From SHZL01 sp963708905 (lineage in GTDB: Bacteria > Pseudomonadota > Gammaproteobacteria > Xanthomonadales > SZUA-36): a DNA stretch of 64,000 nucleotides. Below are positions 9,177 to 17,889 of the stretch, one piece after another. The stretch is taken from positions 1-64,000 of the forward strand of contig CAVPUV010000069.1 in NCBI GenBank assembly GCA_963708905.1, read 5' to 3'. Each line of letters starts with the position of its first letter. Position 1 is the stretch's first letter. The notes below the pieces were generated by a model. That model saw only the letters and a program-made list of their open reading frames with translations. It had not been told where the DNA came from and searched no databases. Both the position numbers and the translations under genes were made by a program.

Positions 9177-10647
9177 CCTGGTCATCGGCATCGACGTCGG
9201 CACGACGTCTATCAAGGGCGGCCTGTTCACGCAGGCCGGCACGGCCCTCGCCAGTGCATCGACTGCCTGCGAATCCATTTACCCGCGAACCGGATGGGCG
9301 GAACAGGATCCGCGGCAGTGGGTCACCGGCATTCACGCGATCGTGGCGGAAGTGCTGGCGGCGGCGGATCTCGCGGCCAAGGTCGATCCCGGCGCCGTGA
9401 TCGCGGCCGGCATCTGTAGCCAGGTCAATACACACGTGTTCGTGGATGCGGGCCTCAATCCGCTCGCGCCGGCAATGACCTGGCAGGATCAACGCTGCGC
9501 CGGTGTGGCGGAAAATCTGCGCGAACTCGTTTTGGAGCAAGGACTCGAGATCCCGATCGACTCCTCGGCCCTGCTGAGTCGTGCGCAATGGTTTCGGCAG
9601 CAGCGGCCGGATGACTGGCAGCGCACGCGCTGGATTCTGTCGCCAAAGGATTTCTGCATCGCGGCCCTGAGCGGAGCGGTGGCCACCGATGCCTTGAGTT
9701 CAATCGGCCTGGTCACGGATCAGGGGCGGTACATCGATGAGCTTGACGCGATTGTGCCGGGGGTGTCGCAGCGGTTACCGCCGCTGCATGTGCCCACGGC
9801 CAGTCTCGGTAAACTCCGTTCCGCGGCAATGCCGCTGAGCTGTCCGGTTGTGGTGGGCACGATGGACGCGTGGGCGTGCCTGTATGGATCGGGCTCGGTA
9901 CGGATTGGCGACGGTTTCGAAATCGCGGGCACTTCGGAAATTATCGGTGCACTTTCCGCCGGTGGAACACCGGGGAACGGCGTCGTAAATTTCCCGCCGC
10001 AGGACGGAGTCTGTCTGTACGCTGGGCCGACGCAGTGTGGTGGGGACTCTCTGACCTGGCTGGCCGGCGTGCTGCAACGGACCATTCCGCAAACCCTGGC
10101 GCTGGCAGCCGGTAGACCGGACCCGGGCGGCGCGCTGTTGTTCCTGCCGCATTTGCTGGGCGAGCGGGCGCCGTTGTGGAACCCGCGCGCGCGCGGGGCG
10201 TTCGTGGGACTCAGCAAGACACATGGGCCGGCGCACCTGGCACGCGCAGTTCTCGAGGGGGTCGGTTTTTCGGCGCGCCAATTGCGCGAGGCCATCGAAG
10301 CAGCCGCCGGCTTCGATCTATCAGCGCTGCGGATCAGCGGCGGCGGCTCGCGCAGCGATCTGTGGTGTCAGGTCAAGGCAAACATTCACGGCAAAACGCT
10401 GTCCCGCGTGGCCAATGTCGACACCGGCAGCTTTGGCGCAGCATTGCTGGCAGCGGTGGGTGCGGGCGTCTACCCCGATATTGTTACAGCGGTGGACAGC
10501 GCAGTCCGGATCGATCGAGAGTTCTTCCCTCAGGCTGGCTCGCGGCAACATTATGACGAACTCTACGCGCTGTACCGCCGTTCGTATGCGGCGCTTGAGA
10601 CGGTCTTCGCTGACCTCGAAAAAGTGCCGGCGGGCTCGCTGCAATAA
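9163..10647 (+). CDS. FGGY-family carbohydrate kinase (xylulokinase-like)
   Basis: This is an ATP-dependent sugar or polyol kinase of the actin-like fold. The N-terminal phosphate motif reads GIDVGTTSIKGG, a GTMDAW segment lies mid-protein near residue 230, and the C-terminal adenosine motif is ISGGGSRSDLWCQ. At 494 residues it is full length for the family. The start at 9163 gives a 14-base overlap with the TrpA-like gene, so the two are translationally coupled and likely act in sequence: the kinase phosphorylates the substrate and the lyase splits it. The exact substrate cannot be read from sequence; xylulokinase is only the nearest general resemblance. Confidence 0.88.
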   Translation: MSPADLVIGIDVGTTSIKGGLFTQAGTALASASTACESIYPRTGWAEQDPRQWVTGIHAIVAEVLAAADLAAKVDPGAVIAAGICSQVNTHVFVDAGLNPLAPAMTWQDQRCAGVAENLRELVLEQGLEIPIDSSALLSRAQWFRQQRPDDWQRTRWILSPKDFCIAALSGAVATDALSSIGLVTDQGRYIDELDAIVPGVSQRLPPLHVPTASLGKLRSAAMPLSCPVVVGTMDAWACLYGSGSVRIGDGFEIAGTSEIIGALSAGGTPGNGVVNFPPQDGVCLYAGPTQCGGDSLTWLAGVLQRTIPQTLALAAGRPDPGGALLFLPHLLGERAPLWNPRARGAFVGLSKTHGPAHLARAVLEGVGFSARQLREAIEAAAGFDLSALRISGGGSRSDLWCQVKANIHGKTLSRVANVDTGSFGAALLAAVGAGVYPDIVTAVDSAVRIDREFFPQAGSRQHYDELYALYRRSYAALETVFADLEKVPAGSLQ

Positions 10648-10782
10648 CTGGACAACGTCGGCAAGGAATGGATATCGGTTGTTTCGGTTCTGTTCTACGC
10701 TGATTGTAGGGGGATTGTAGGGGTATCGGGCGCCGCGACAGCGTTACGCGGTTGGTTTGAACAAAATCCAACAAGGTACAGG

Positions 10783-13143
10783 ATGATGGAACTTCACACT
10801 CACAGTCAATCTACAGGTGCCTGGCAATGGGCCACGGTCGTCGGAATTTTTATCTTGATGCTGTTCGCAGACCTCCGACCGGCACTGGGTGCCGAGTTGG
10901 AAGAGGTTGTCGTTACCGCGCGCCGCAAGCAGGAGAATCTGCAGTCGGTGCCGGTTTCGATCACGGCGCTGAGTGGCCAAAGCCTGGAGAAGCTCGGGGT
11001 GGAAGATATTTCCGGTGTGGCGAGATTCACACCCAATCTGCAGTTCGATAACACCGCTGCCATCTCCGGTTCGAGCATCGCGTCCACGGTCTTCATCCGC
11101 GGTGTCGGTCAGACCGACTTCACGCTGAATTCCGACCCCGGGGTGGGCATCTACGTGGACGGCGTGTATGTCGCGCGTTCGGTGGGCGGCCTGCTGGATC
11201 TCAACAATATCGAGAGCGTGGAGGTGCTGCGGGGTCCCCAGGGTACCCTGTTCGGGAAGAACACCATCGGCGGCGCCATCAACGTGCGTACCGTCAGGCC
11301 CGCCGCGGAAGCCGGCGGCTATGTCGAAGTGCAGGTGGGCGACTTTTCACGGCGCGATGTGAAGGCCGGCTTCGACCTGCCGATCACGGACACGCTGCTG
11401 ACCAACGTGGCGGTGGCTTTCCTGAACCGTGACGGTTATCAGGAGCGAATTCTGCAGCCCGACGAGGAGGACCTCGGCAACGTGAATCGAACCATTCTGC
11501 GCGGCCGCGCGACCTGGACGCCGGTGGAGCAGTTCTCGGCGGATTTCATCATCGACTACACCAAGGGCGATGAAGAATCCATGCCGCAGTCGGTGCTGCG
11601 TATCGAGCCGGACACCAGCGTACCGTCACAGGGTATCGGCGGCGCGCCGTTCATCGCCGCAGCTGCCGGCCTGATTCCCGGCACGACGCCGACGATTCGC
11701 CCGCAGTTTGCCGGTATGGGCATTTCGAATACGGACATCCTGGACGGCTCCTTCATCAGCGATGACCCGTTCAAGACCTTCTACGGCGGGACTTCCCGTT
11801 CCGACTTCGAAATCACCGGCGTGTCGGCGATTCTCACTTGGGACTTCGGCGCGGCCGAACTCAAGTCAATCACGGGTTTCCGGGAGGTGAAAAGCGATTT
11901 CGCGCGCGACTCTCTGTCGTCGCCTTTTCTGGTTGCCGATACGGTGGACACCTGGGACCACGAACAGATCTCGCAGGAGTTTCAGCTCAGCGGCGCGCTG
12001 TTCGGCGACCGGGGCGACTACGTTGCCGGGCTGTTCTACATGGATGAGGAAGGCACCAATGACGATCTGGTGGATACGTCCATTGGTGGCCTCGGCAGCG
12101 GTGGCAGCATCGACAACACCGTCTGGGCGGTGTTCGGGCAGGGTAATCTGTCCATGACCGATTCCCTGGTGGCCACGCTGGGCGTCCGCTACACGGACGA
12201 AGAGAAGAACTTCACACCGGGATTCCGCGGCGGAGACCAGCAGTTCTTCACCGCTGCCAACGGGCTTGCGCTCGGTCTGCCACCAACCGTGCCGCTGATC
12301 ATCCCCGGTACCTACAAACGCGCGGATGACAGTACCGATTTCTCGCTCGCGCTGAAGTACAACTTCACCGACGAGCTGATGTCCTACGTTTCCTATAGCA
12401 CGGGCTTCAAATCAGGCGGATTCGGCCAGCGCATCGGCCCGGGACCCGGCGTGCCGGCTCCCGAGTTCCGGCCCGAGGAGGTGGACACCGCGGAAATCGG
12501 CTTCAAGTGGCAGGGCCTTGACGACGCGCTGCGCCTGAACGGCGCCGTGTTCTTCTCCGACTACACCGATCTGCAGGTATCACCGATCTTCGAGGGCATC
12601 GGCCCGGTCACCCGCAACATCGGCGACGCGGAAATCTGGGGCGGCGAACTGGAATGGTTTTATGCACCAACCGACGGGCTGACATTTTCGGGGGGTCTCG
12701 GCTACCTGCACGACAAGATCACGTCGCTGACGCCGGAGGCGACGACGAACGTCGCACTGGATGGCACGCAGGTCATTAACCTGGACACGCAACTCGCCAA
12801 GACTCCGAAGTTCAGTGCGAATGCCGAGCTGGCCTACCTCTTCTCGGTGGGATCGAGCGGTGAAATCGGCGCGCGCCTGAATTGGAGCTATACCGACAAG
12901 CTGTTCAACGACGTACTCAATACACCCGAACTCGAACGCGACTCGCTGCATCTGCTTGGCCTGCGTCTGAGCTACGAGCGCGCGGACAGCGGCTGGATAC
13001 TCGCAGTGCAAGGCAATAATCTGACCGACGAGGAGTATATCGTGGCCGGCAACGCCGAAATCGCCGGCGGCCAGTTCGGTTACATCCAGGGCACGTTTGC
13101 CCGCCCGAGGGAATGGTGGGTCAGCGTGCGCAAGAATTTCTAG
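10783..13143 (+). CDS. TonB-dependent outer-membrane receptor
   Basis: This is a 786-residue outer-membrane barrel for energised uptake of a scarce substrate. A signal peptide ends near residue 37 (LGA), and a TonB-box-like EEVVVTARRK follows directly. The plug domain spans about residues 50-160, with the typical EVLRGPQGTLFGKNTIGGAINV signature. The barrel ends in the usual aromatic C-terminus (VSVRKNF). It follows the kinase after 135 bases, a gap containing a repeated TTGTAGGGG motif, and precedes an MFS permease. It is of the kind often used for plant- or aromatic-derived small molecules. The ligand is probably the compound handled by the neighbouring enzymes. Confidence 0.93.
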   Translation: MMELHTHSQSTGAWQWATVVGIFILMLFADLRPALGAELEEVVVTARRKQENLQSVPVSITALSGQSLEKLGVEDISGVARFTPNLQFDNTAAISGSSIASTVFIRGVGQTDFTLNSDPGVGIYVDGVYVARSVGGLLDLNNIESVEVLRGPQGTLFGKNTIGGAINVRTVRPAAEAGGYVEVQVGDFSRRDVKAGFDLPITDTLLTNVAVAFLNRDGYQERILQPDEEDLGNVNRTILRGRATWTPVEQFSADFIIDYTKGDEESMPQSVLRIEPDTSVPSQGIGGAPFIAAAAGLIPGTTPTIRPQFAGMGISNTDILDGSFISDDPFKTFYGGTSRSDFEITGVSAILTWDFGAAELKSITGFREVKSDFARDSLSSPFLVADTVDTWDHEQISQEFQLSGALFGDRGDYVAGLFYMDEEGTNDDLVDTSIGGLGSGGSIDNTVWAVFGQGNLSMTDSLVATLGVRYTDEEKNFTPGFRGGDQQFFTAANGLALGLPPTVPLIIPGTYKRADDSTDFSLALKYNFTDELMSYVSYSTGFKSGGFGQRIGPGPGVPAPEFRPEEVDTAEIGFKWQGLDDALRLNGAVFFSDYTDLQVSPIFEGIGPVTRNIGDAEIWGGELEWFYAPTDGLTFSGGLGYLHDKITSLTPEATTNVALDGTQVINLDTQLAKTPKFSANAELAYLFSVGSSGEIGARLNWSYTDKLFNDVLNTPELERDSLHLLGLRLSYERADSGWILAVQGNNLTDEEYIVAGNAEIAGGQFGYIQGTFARPREWWVSVRKNF

Positions 13144-13162
13144 GCGCACACGGTCGCCACCG

Positions 13163-14317
13163 GTGAGCGCGCCGACCCACGGCTGGACCCAGGTAGCCCT
13201 GATCTATGCCGGAGCTGTGCTGTTCGGCGTCAATCTCGTCGCCGTGCCGTCAAGCAGCGCCTATCTGAAGGCCCTGCATGGACTGACGGATCAGCAGTAC
13301 GGCTCGGTTTTTCTGCCGCAACTCGTGATGGCGATCACCGGCGCGCTGGTGGCTGGTCCGGCGGTGAAGCGCCTGAGCCTGAAGACCATGTACATCGTGG
13401 CTTTGGTGCTGTTGTGCCTGTCGCTGACGGCGCTCGCCCTGAGCGCGACCACAGCGGACTTCGCGCTGCCCTTGCTGATGGTATCCACCGGGTTGTTCGG
13501 TCTCGGCTTCGGCTTTGGCGGCGGCCCGCTGAACGGCCTGGTGTGTCAGGAGTTTCCGAAGCGTATGGATTCGGCACTCACGGCCCTGCACATGCTGGCT
13601 GGAGCCGGCCTGATGCTCGGCCCACTATACTTCAGTGCCGTGCAGGCCACCGGCTACTGGCTGCTCGGGCCGGTCGTGGCGGCACTGGCCGCCGCGGTGC
13701 TGTTGTTCGCTGTCGCTTTGCTGGTCCACGTCGATGGGCCCCAGCTGACGTCGGCCTCAGCGGACGACGAGCCGGCCGCGAGCAGCTACTTCTGGATAAT
13801 GATCGCGTTGGCGCTGCTCTATGGCTGCGTTGAGGCCACCTTCTCGAACTGGGCAGTGATATTCGCCCGTGAAGCCAGAGGCCTTGACTCCGCCAGCGTC
13901 GCGGCCACCTTGTCCGGTTTCTGGGCGGGGCTGACCTTCGGACGTTTCCTGGCAACTGTGATGTTGGGGCGCTTCAAGGCAACGCCACTGTGGTTTTTGC
14001 TGCCGGTTCTGATGATCGCAGCGCTTAGACTCACTCCCTATTCGTCCGGTTCGGCTCAGGTAATTGCGGTCTTTGTGTTCGGGGGGCTGGCCTGTTCGGC
14101 ATTTTTCCCGCTGTTGGTTTCGGTGGCGAGCCGGCCCTTTCCGCACGCGGTGTCCTGGATCGCCTCTATGTTGACGGCGTCGTTGATGTGCGGCGTCGGC
14201 ATCATGTCGTATTTGATCGGTTACCTGCTGCAGGAAATGACAATCGAGAGTATCTACTCGTTGACTGCGATCTTCCCGGTGCTGATGTTGGCGCTGATGG
14301 CCCTGCGGCGGAACTAG
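13163..14317 (+). CDS. MFS permease (FucP-like)
   Basis: This is a 12-helix major facilitator superfamily transporter of about 384 residues. The closest general look is to the sugar:proton symporters of the FucP type. The GTG at 13163, 19 bases after the receptor stop, is a more natural start than the upstream ATG, which would overlap the receptor gene by 47 bases. It should carry across the inner membrane what the TonB receptor brings into the periplasm. It is the last gene of the cluster; directly after it comes degenerate DNA. No terminator is obvious. Confidence 0.85.
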   Translation: MSAPTHGWTQVALIYAGAVLFGVNLVAVPSSSAYLKALHGLTDQQYGSVFLPQLVMAITGALVAGPAVKRLSLKTMYIVALVLLCLSLTALALSATTADFALPLLMVSTGLFGLGFGFGGGPLNGLVCQEFPKRMDSALTALHMLAGAGLMLGPLYFSAVQATGYWLLGPVVAALAAAVLLFAVALLVHVDGPQLTSASADDEPAASSYFWIMIALALLYGCVEATFSNWAVIFAREARGLDSASVAATLSGFWAGLTFGRFLATVMLGRFKATPLWFLLPVLMIAALRLTPYSSGSAQVIAVFVFGGLACSAFFPLLVSVASRPFPHAVSWIASMLTASLMCGVGIMSYLIGYLLQEMTIESIYSLTAIFPVLMLALMALRRN

Positions 14318-14340
14318 GGTGCCAGCGCTATTCTTCAGTT

Positions 14341-14507
14341 CGAACAAGCCGTCAAAGAAGCCGACAACGGGGAATTCGCCGGCGAACAAGCCTTGAAGAA
14401 AGTATGGAGAAGGTGAGAAGTCGGTGGAGATTAGGCGGCTCCGCAAGGCTTGCGGATCCTCGACACGGCGGCGGCATCGATCAGGGACAGCCTTCAACGT
14501 CCTCGAT
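14341..14507 (+). repeat. Degenerate copy of an antitoxin/toxin junction
   Basis: About 165 bases here match 17691-17857, which codes the end of an RHH antitoxin and the start of a ParE-like toxin. Compared with that copy there are scattered substitutions and a one-base loss in the toxin part, so nothing here can be translated as a toxin. It begins abruptly after the MFS permease stop. It looks like a duplicated and decaying fragment, not a live gene. Confidence 0.75.
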
Positions 14508-14807
14508 CGCAGTGGCCATGCAATGCGACTGGTCGTCGGCGCCACAGACAATTTCACCGCGATAGCAGGGTTTGCTGGCATCGCAGCTTGCACCGTTGAT
14601 GCATGACGGTGCAGGCTCGGGCGGGCAATCCGGCAGGGCTTCATCGACGATGCGGTGCGGCTGATTGTCGATGCCGCGCGTGGTGCTGCCGCGCGTGCAG
14701 GGATCGCCGGTGTCACAACTCGCGCCGTCGACACAACTCACCGGCGGTTCTGCAGGGCAGTGGGCCAGCACTTCGTCCACGATGCAGTGCGCGGTTCCGT
14801 CGACGCG
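14481..14807 (-). pseudogene. 3' remnant of a Cys-rich tandem-repeat protein
   Basis: On this strand the reading frame encodes at least two units of a 46-residue Cys-rich repeat. Each unit has a DC/HC-P-x-EP-x-x-SC-x-(D/N)GASCD-x-x-x-PC-x-RG pattern followed by a more variable GxDxQxH part. The frame stops after EDVEGCP. No start codon or signal sequence can be attached: upstream the frame runs into unrelated sequence. The regular Cys spacing suggests a secreted or surface protein in the donor. Its 3' end overlaps the duplicated toxin-antitoxin fragment, so the present junction is secondary. I do not recognise the family. Confidence 0.45.
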
Positions 14808-15211
14808 GCCAGCTCCTGATTCAGGCGTTTGAACAGGCGCGACATGTCGGCCTTCGTCAACGCCATCACACGCGGTCGCTGATGGTGCTGTCCACGAAGA
14901 GATTGCGCCTGTGAAAGGGCGGCGGTGAAGTGGTGAGCAGATGCAGCCGGAGGTTTTTGAGCTATGAAGCGAACCATGGCTTCTCCAGCAGTTTCACCAG
15001 CCGTGTCCAATCCGGCGGAGGGGCGCCAATGGCGGTCGATACCTGCTTCCACCATGGCCGCGAGACCTGATGCAGGCGTTTGAACAGGTGCGGAAGGATT
15101 GAGGCGTGCGATCGCGGCCATTCCATGGATATAACTACTCGCCCCGTCAGCGATAGTTGCGGCAATCATGCCACCTGTGCTTTATTGTCCCATCCGCACG
15201 GAGTTGACATC
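14808..15211. other. Non-coding or degenerate stretch
   Basis: No convincing gene is seen. The sequence TGAT(T/G)CAGGCGTTTGAACAGG occurs twice, near 14818 and 15067, so a short segment has been duplicated. Short open frames on the minus strand do not match each other or any family I recognise. The last 30 bases precede the start of the next gene and hold no clear promoter. Confidence 0.4.
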
Positions 15212-16879
15212 ATGACGCGACGACAGACGAGCCGCGGCCCTTCGGGCCGGAAGCTGACTACAATCATCGAGTGGATCGGCGGCATTGGCGCCATACCGGC
15301 GTACATCACCGGCGAAGGCGAGCCGTACCGTCCCGAGACGCTGTTCTGGATGGCGGCCGATGGTGCGATCCTGGGCTCGAAGATGGCCAGGCCCGGCGAA
15401 CTGCTGGCAATGGCGAGCGAGAGCCTGCAGTGCACCATCGAGCAGCCGATATACGGTCGCCCGCATGCCCCAACGCGGGTGCGCGTGGCCTCGGACGTGC
15501 TGGCCGACGCCCTGCGTTCCGGCCACCCGGGGATCGATGTGGTGTGCGCGCCCACGCCGGAGCTCGACGCGATGCTCGCGCTGATGCGGGAGGAGATCGG
15601 CGAGGATGGTACAGCCGGGCAGTCCTATCTCTCGCCCGGGATCGAGCCCGATGCCATGGCGTCGTTCTTCAAGGCGGCGGCTGCGCTCTTTCGAGCCAGG
15701 CCGTGGAAGCTGGTGCCGGACGATCAGTGTCTGTTCTCCGTCACCATCGAGTCACTCGGCGTGCGCGACGCGGCGCTATCGGTCATCGGGCAGATGGGGG
15801 AGAGCTTCGGGCTCATTCTGTTCTCGGGCCTTGACGACTTCGAGGACTTTCTCGACGCGGTAGAAGTGATCGAGATGGGTAAAGAACCAGAGGTTCCACC
15901 CCACTTCGCTCTGAACTTTGAGCGCGGGGCAGAGCTTGCACCCGAGCTGCGCAAGGAGATCGCCGAGCACCACTGGGAGGTGGCGGCCTCAAATGCATAT
16001 CCGTGGCTGATCGCGGTCGAAGAGGATCTTGTTGCGCGCCCGCCGACCGCCAGGGAAGTCACGATGGCTGAGGCCATCGCCCTCGCGCTCACCAAGGTGC
16101 TGGCCGAGAAGAAGTTGCTTCGCGCGGCATGGGAAGGTGGCGAGCCGGTGTCCCGTACGCACTCGATACCCACGCATCAGGGAGAGATCGAAGTGACCCT
16201 GCGCGCGCCCTTTGTGCGTGCGCCTATCGAAATTGACGCCTCCAGCGACATCTTTGCGGACCTGGCCGCGCTCGCCCGGGAAGATGACGAAATCGACCCG
16301 GACGCGCGAGAGCCCCTCGAAGACGAGCTGATGCGCCGCTTCGCCGCCTCCCCCGAGGCGAAGGATCTTGACGAGATCCACGCCTGCCGCTTCGTGATGG
16401 ACCTGGCTGCCAACTACTTTGGCGCCACCATCGCGACGCTCAGTCCCACCGAACTGCGCGAAATCCTCTTCGAACTCGTCCCGCGTAAGGTGAGCATTGA
16501 GGCTTCGGAAGCACGTTGGATCGTCGAGGAGTGTCGCGCCTTTTACAGCTATATCAAGCGGGAGTACGGGCTCAAGCAGGCCGATGCCTGTCTGCGGGTG
16601 CTCGGTGGCAACGCCGTCAAGAAGCTCGAGGCCGCGCTCGCCGACAGCAGCAACTTCGGCATGGCCAAGTCGGTGTTCATGGCCGGTCATGACGCCGGCT
16701 TCGATATGGGCTCCCGCGAAGGCATCGAGGCGTGGATGCAATCCATCCAGGGCAAACCGCTGCCGCCGTCCGTTCACATTCCTTCGTTCGGCGCGCCTCA
16801 GACTGGCGGCAAAAAGGCGGCGAAGGCGAAGAAGGGCAAGCGCAAAGCTGCGCGCAAGTCGCGGAAGAGGAACAGGTAG
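15212..16879 (+). CDS. Hypothetical protein with basic C-terminal tail
   Basis: A 555-residue soluble protein with no signal peptide and no membrane segments. The ATG at 15212 (MTRRQTSRG) is chosen because the frame upstream lacks protein-like character. The N-terminal 220 residues form one likely domain, with GGIGAIPAYITGEGEPYRPE at the start. Acidic linkers around residues 360-380 precede a second helical domain. The last 30 residues are a run of Lys, Arg and Ala typical of nucleic-acid-binding or anchoring tails. It may belong to the DUF6930/DUF7309 group of plasmid- and island-borne proteins, but I am unsure. No partner gene is evident. Confidence 0.7.
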   Translation: MTRRQTSRGPSGRKLTTIIEWIGGIGAIPAYITGEGEPYRPETLFWMAADGAILGSKMARPGELLAMASESLQCTIEQPIYGRPHAPTRVRVASDVLADALRSGHPGIDVVCAPTPELDAMLALMREEIGEDGTAGQSYLSPGIEPDAMASFFKAAAALFRARPWKLVPDDQCLFSVTIESLGVRDAALSVIGQMGESFGLILFSGLDDFEDFLDAVEVIEMGKEPEVPPHFALNFERGAELAPELRKEIAEHHWEVAASNAYPWLIAVEEDLVARPPTAREVTMAEAIALALTKVLAEKKLLRAAWEGGEPVSRTHSIPTHQGEIEVTLRAPFVRAPIEIDASSDIFADLAALAREDDEIDPDAREPLEDELMRRFAASPEAKDLDEIHACRFVMDLAANYFGATIATLSPTELREILFELVPRKVSIEASEARWIVEECRAFYSYIKREYGLKQADACLRVLGGNAVKKLEAALADSSNFGMAKSVFMAGHDAGFDMGSREGIEAWMQSIQGKPLPPSVHIPSFGAPQTGGKKAAKAKKGKRKAARKSRKRNR

Positions 16880-17014
16880 ATCGTGCGCACTACGACGATG
16901 AGACGCTGAAGGCGAAGCGTGTTGAGCAATTAATGAATCCACCGCAGGCAAGGCAGAGACGATTATGGGCGCGAATTCGGATCCAGCAGTGGCTAGAAAC
17001 AGGAGATCCGCTCG

Positions 17015-17305
17015 ATGGCACGAATCCTGGCGTGCAGTTACGGCGCAGTGCGCGCCACGATTTCAGACTCCGCCCGGTTCAATCGCGCGATCTGCTACTG
17101 CCCGAGTTGCCAGGCGTTCGCTCATTTCCTGGGAAGGTAAGCGGAGATACTCGATTCGTCCGGCGGCACCAACGTCCTGCAGACCCAACCGAGACATATC
17201 GAATTCTACCAGGGAGTCGAGAAACTGGCCTGCGTGCAGTTGTCGGACGCCCTGCGGCAGATTTTCGGGTTCCGTTTGGAGGGAGATGCGAGGATTGACG
17301 TGTAG
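17015..17305 (+). pseudogene. DUF6151-like Cys-motif protein, broken by a stop
   Basis: The frame starts well (AGGAG at 17001, ATG at 17015) and gives a short zinc-type motif, CYCPSCQAFAHFLGR, then meets TAA at 17138. Translation in the same frame after the stop continues the family pattern (AEILDSSGGTNVLQTQP, then CVQLSDALRQ) to a second stop at 17303. The match to the DUF6151/GFA-like group is from memory of its CxxC-Q-F layout. The C-terminal part of the family is also missing. One nonsense change plus truncation make it a pseudogene. Confidence 0.65.
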
Positions 17306-17507
17306 CTCGATCGAATCCAGGTGATTGCTACAGGCAAAGATGTTCACGCCAGCCATTCGGATCGAGCGCCTACGCTTGTCTTCAACTGGATCGCGCGCCC
17401 GATGAATGCCCGGGGTGGGCAGTACCGGGGGAGTATGTAACCTGGCCCGATATGCGAGCGGCCAGGTCGATCATTCTGCCGCGTTGATTCCATCCGTTGT
17501 GCCATTA

Positions 17508-17525
17508 TGTGTATGCATAAACACA
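17508..17525. promoter_or_regulatory. Palindromic operator candidate of the RHH antitoxin
   Basis: TGTGT and ACACA flank an ATGCATAA core, 17 bases before the antitoxin start codon. Ribbon-helix-helix antitoxins usually repress their own promoter through such short palindromes. Confidence 0.45.
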
Positions 17526-17541
17526 CGACTGAGGCAGAGCC

Positions 17542-17889
17542 ATGTCCACCACCATGAAGATCCGACTCGAACCCGGGCTAAAGTACAGGCTTGAGCAGCT
17601 GGCGAGAATCACCGGTCGCTCCAAGTCCTACCTGGCGGCTGAAGCCATTCGGGAGTTCATTGAACTGAATGAGTGGCAACTGCGGGAAATTGAACAAGCC
17701 GTCAAAGAAGCCGACAACGGGGATTTCGCCGGCGAACAAGCAGTGAAGAAAATATTGAGAAAGTGGGCAGTCGGTGGAGATCAGGTGGCTCCGCAACGCC
17801 TTGCGGATCCTCGACATGGCGACGGCATTGATCAGGGGCAGCCTTCAACGTCCTCGAACGCCGCCAGCAGCATAAATGTCGCCCGGTAA
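17542..17889 (+). CDS. RHH (CopG/ParD-type) antitoxin with altered C-terminus
   Basis: The first 85 residues are a typical ribbon-helix-helix antitoxin: a beta strand MKIRLEP, the RHH fold with TGRSKSYLAAEAIREFI, then the toxin-binding helix EWQLREIEQAVKEADNGDF. Such antitoxins normally stop after the RKW motif near residue 76. Here the frame runs on for about 35 residues that read through the toxin start in another frame, so the C-terminus is abnormal. The toxin gene behind it is cut short, so this is an orphan antitoxin. It may still repress its own promoter or neutralise a related toxin elsewhere. Confidence 0.75.
   Translation: MSTTMKIRLEPGLKYRLEQLARITGRSKSYLAAEAIREFIELNEWQLREIEQAVKEADNGDFAGEQAVKKILRKWAVGGDQVAPQRLADPRHGDGIDQGQPSTSSNAASSINVAR
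17691..17857 (+). repeat. Second copy of the antitoxin/toxin junction repeat
   Basis: This segment pairs with 14341-14507 in the same orientation. It runs from the antitoxin C-terminal helix through the toxin start and into the sequence that, in the first copy, forms the 3' end of the Cys-rich remnant. It is the better preserved copy. Confidence 0.75.
17774..17875 (+). pseudogene. Truncated ParE-type toxin
   Basis: A GTG start inside the end of the antitoxin frame gives VEIRWLRNALRILD, the first strand and helix of a RelE/ParE toxin. The family similarity ends after about 14 residues and the frame stops at 34 residues, whereas toxins of this family have about 95. The catalytic or gyrase-binding remainder is absent, so no toxin activity is expected. 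Confidence 0.6.

Noticed and set aside
14962..15165. A 67-codon minus-strand frame with FKRLHQ and PWWKQV
   Set aside because: Shared only a short duplicated segment with 14818; no family signature and no clear start, so it was not called a gene.
17774..17875. Functional ParE toxin
   Set aside because: Similarity ends after about 14 residues and the frame is only 33 residues long.
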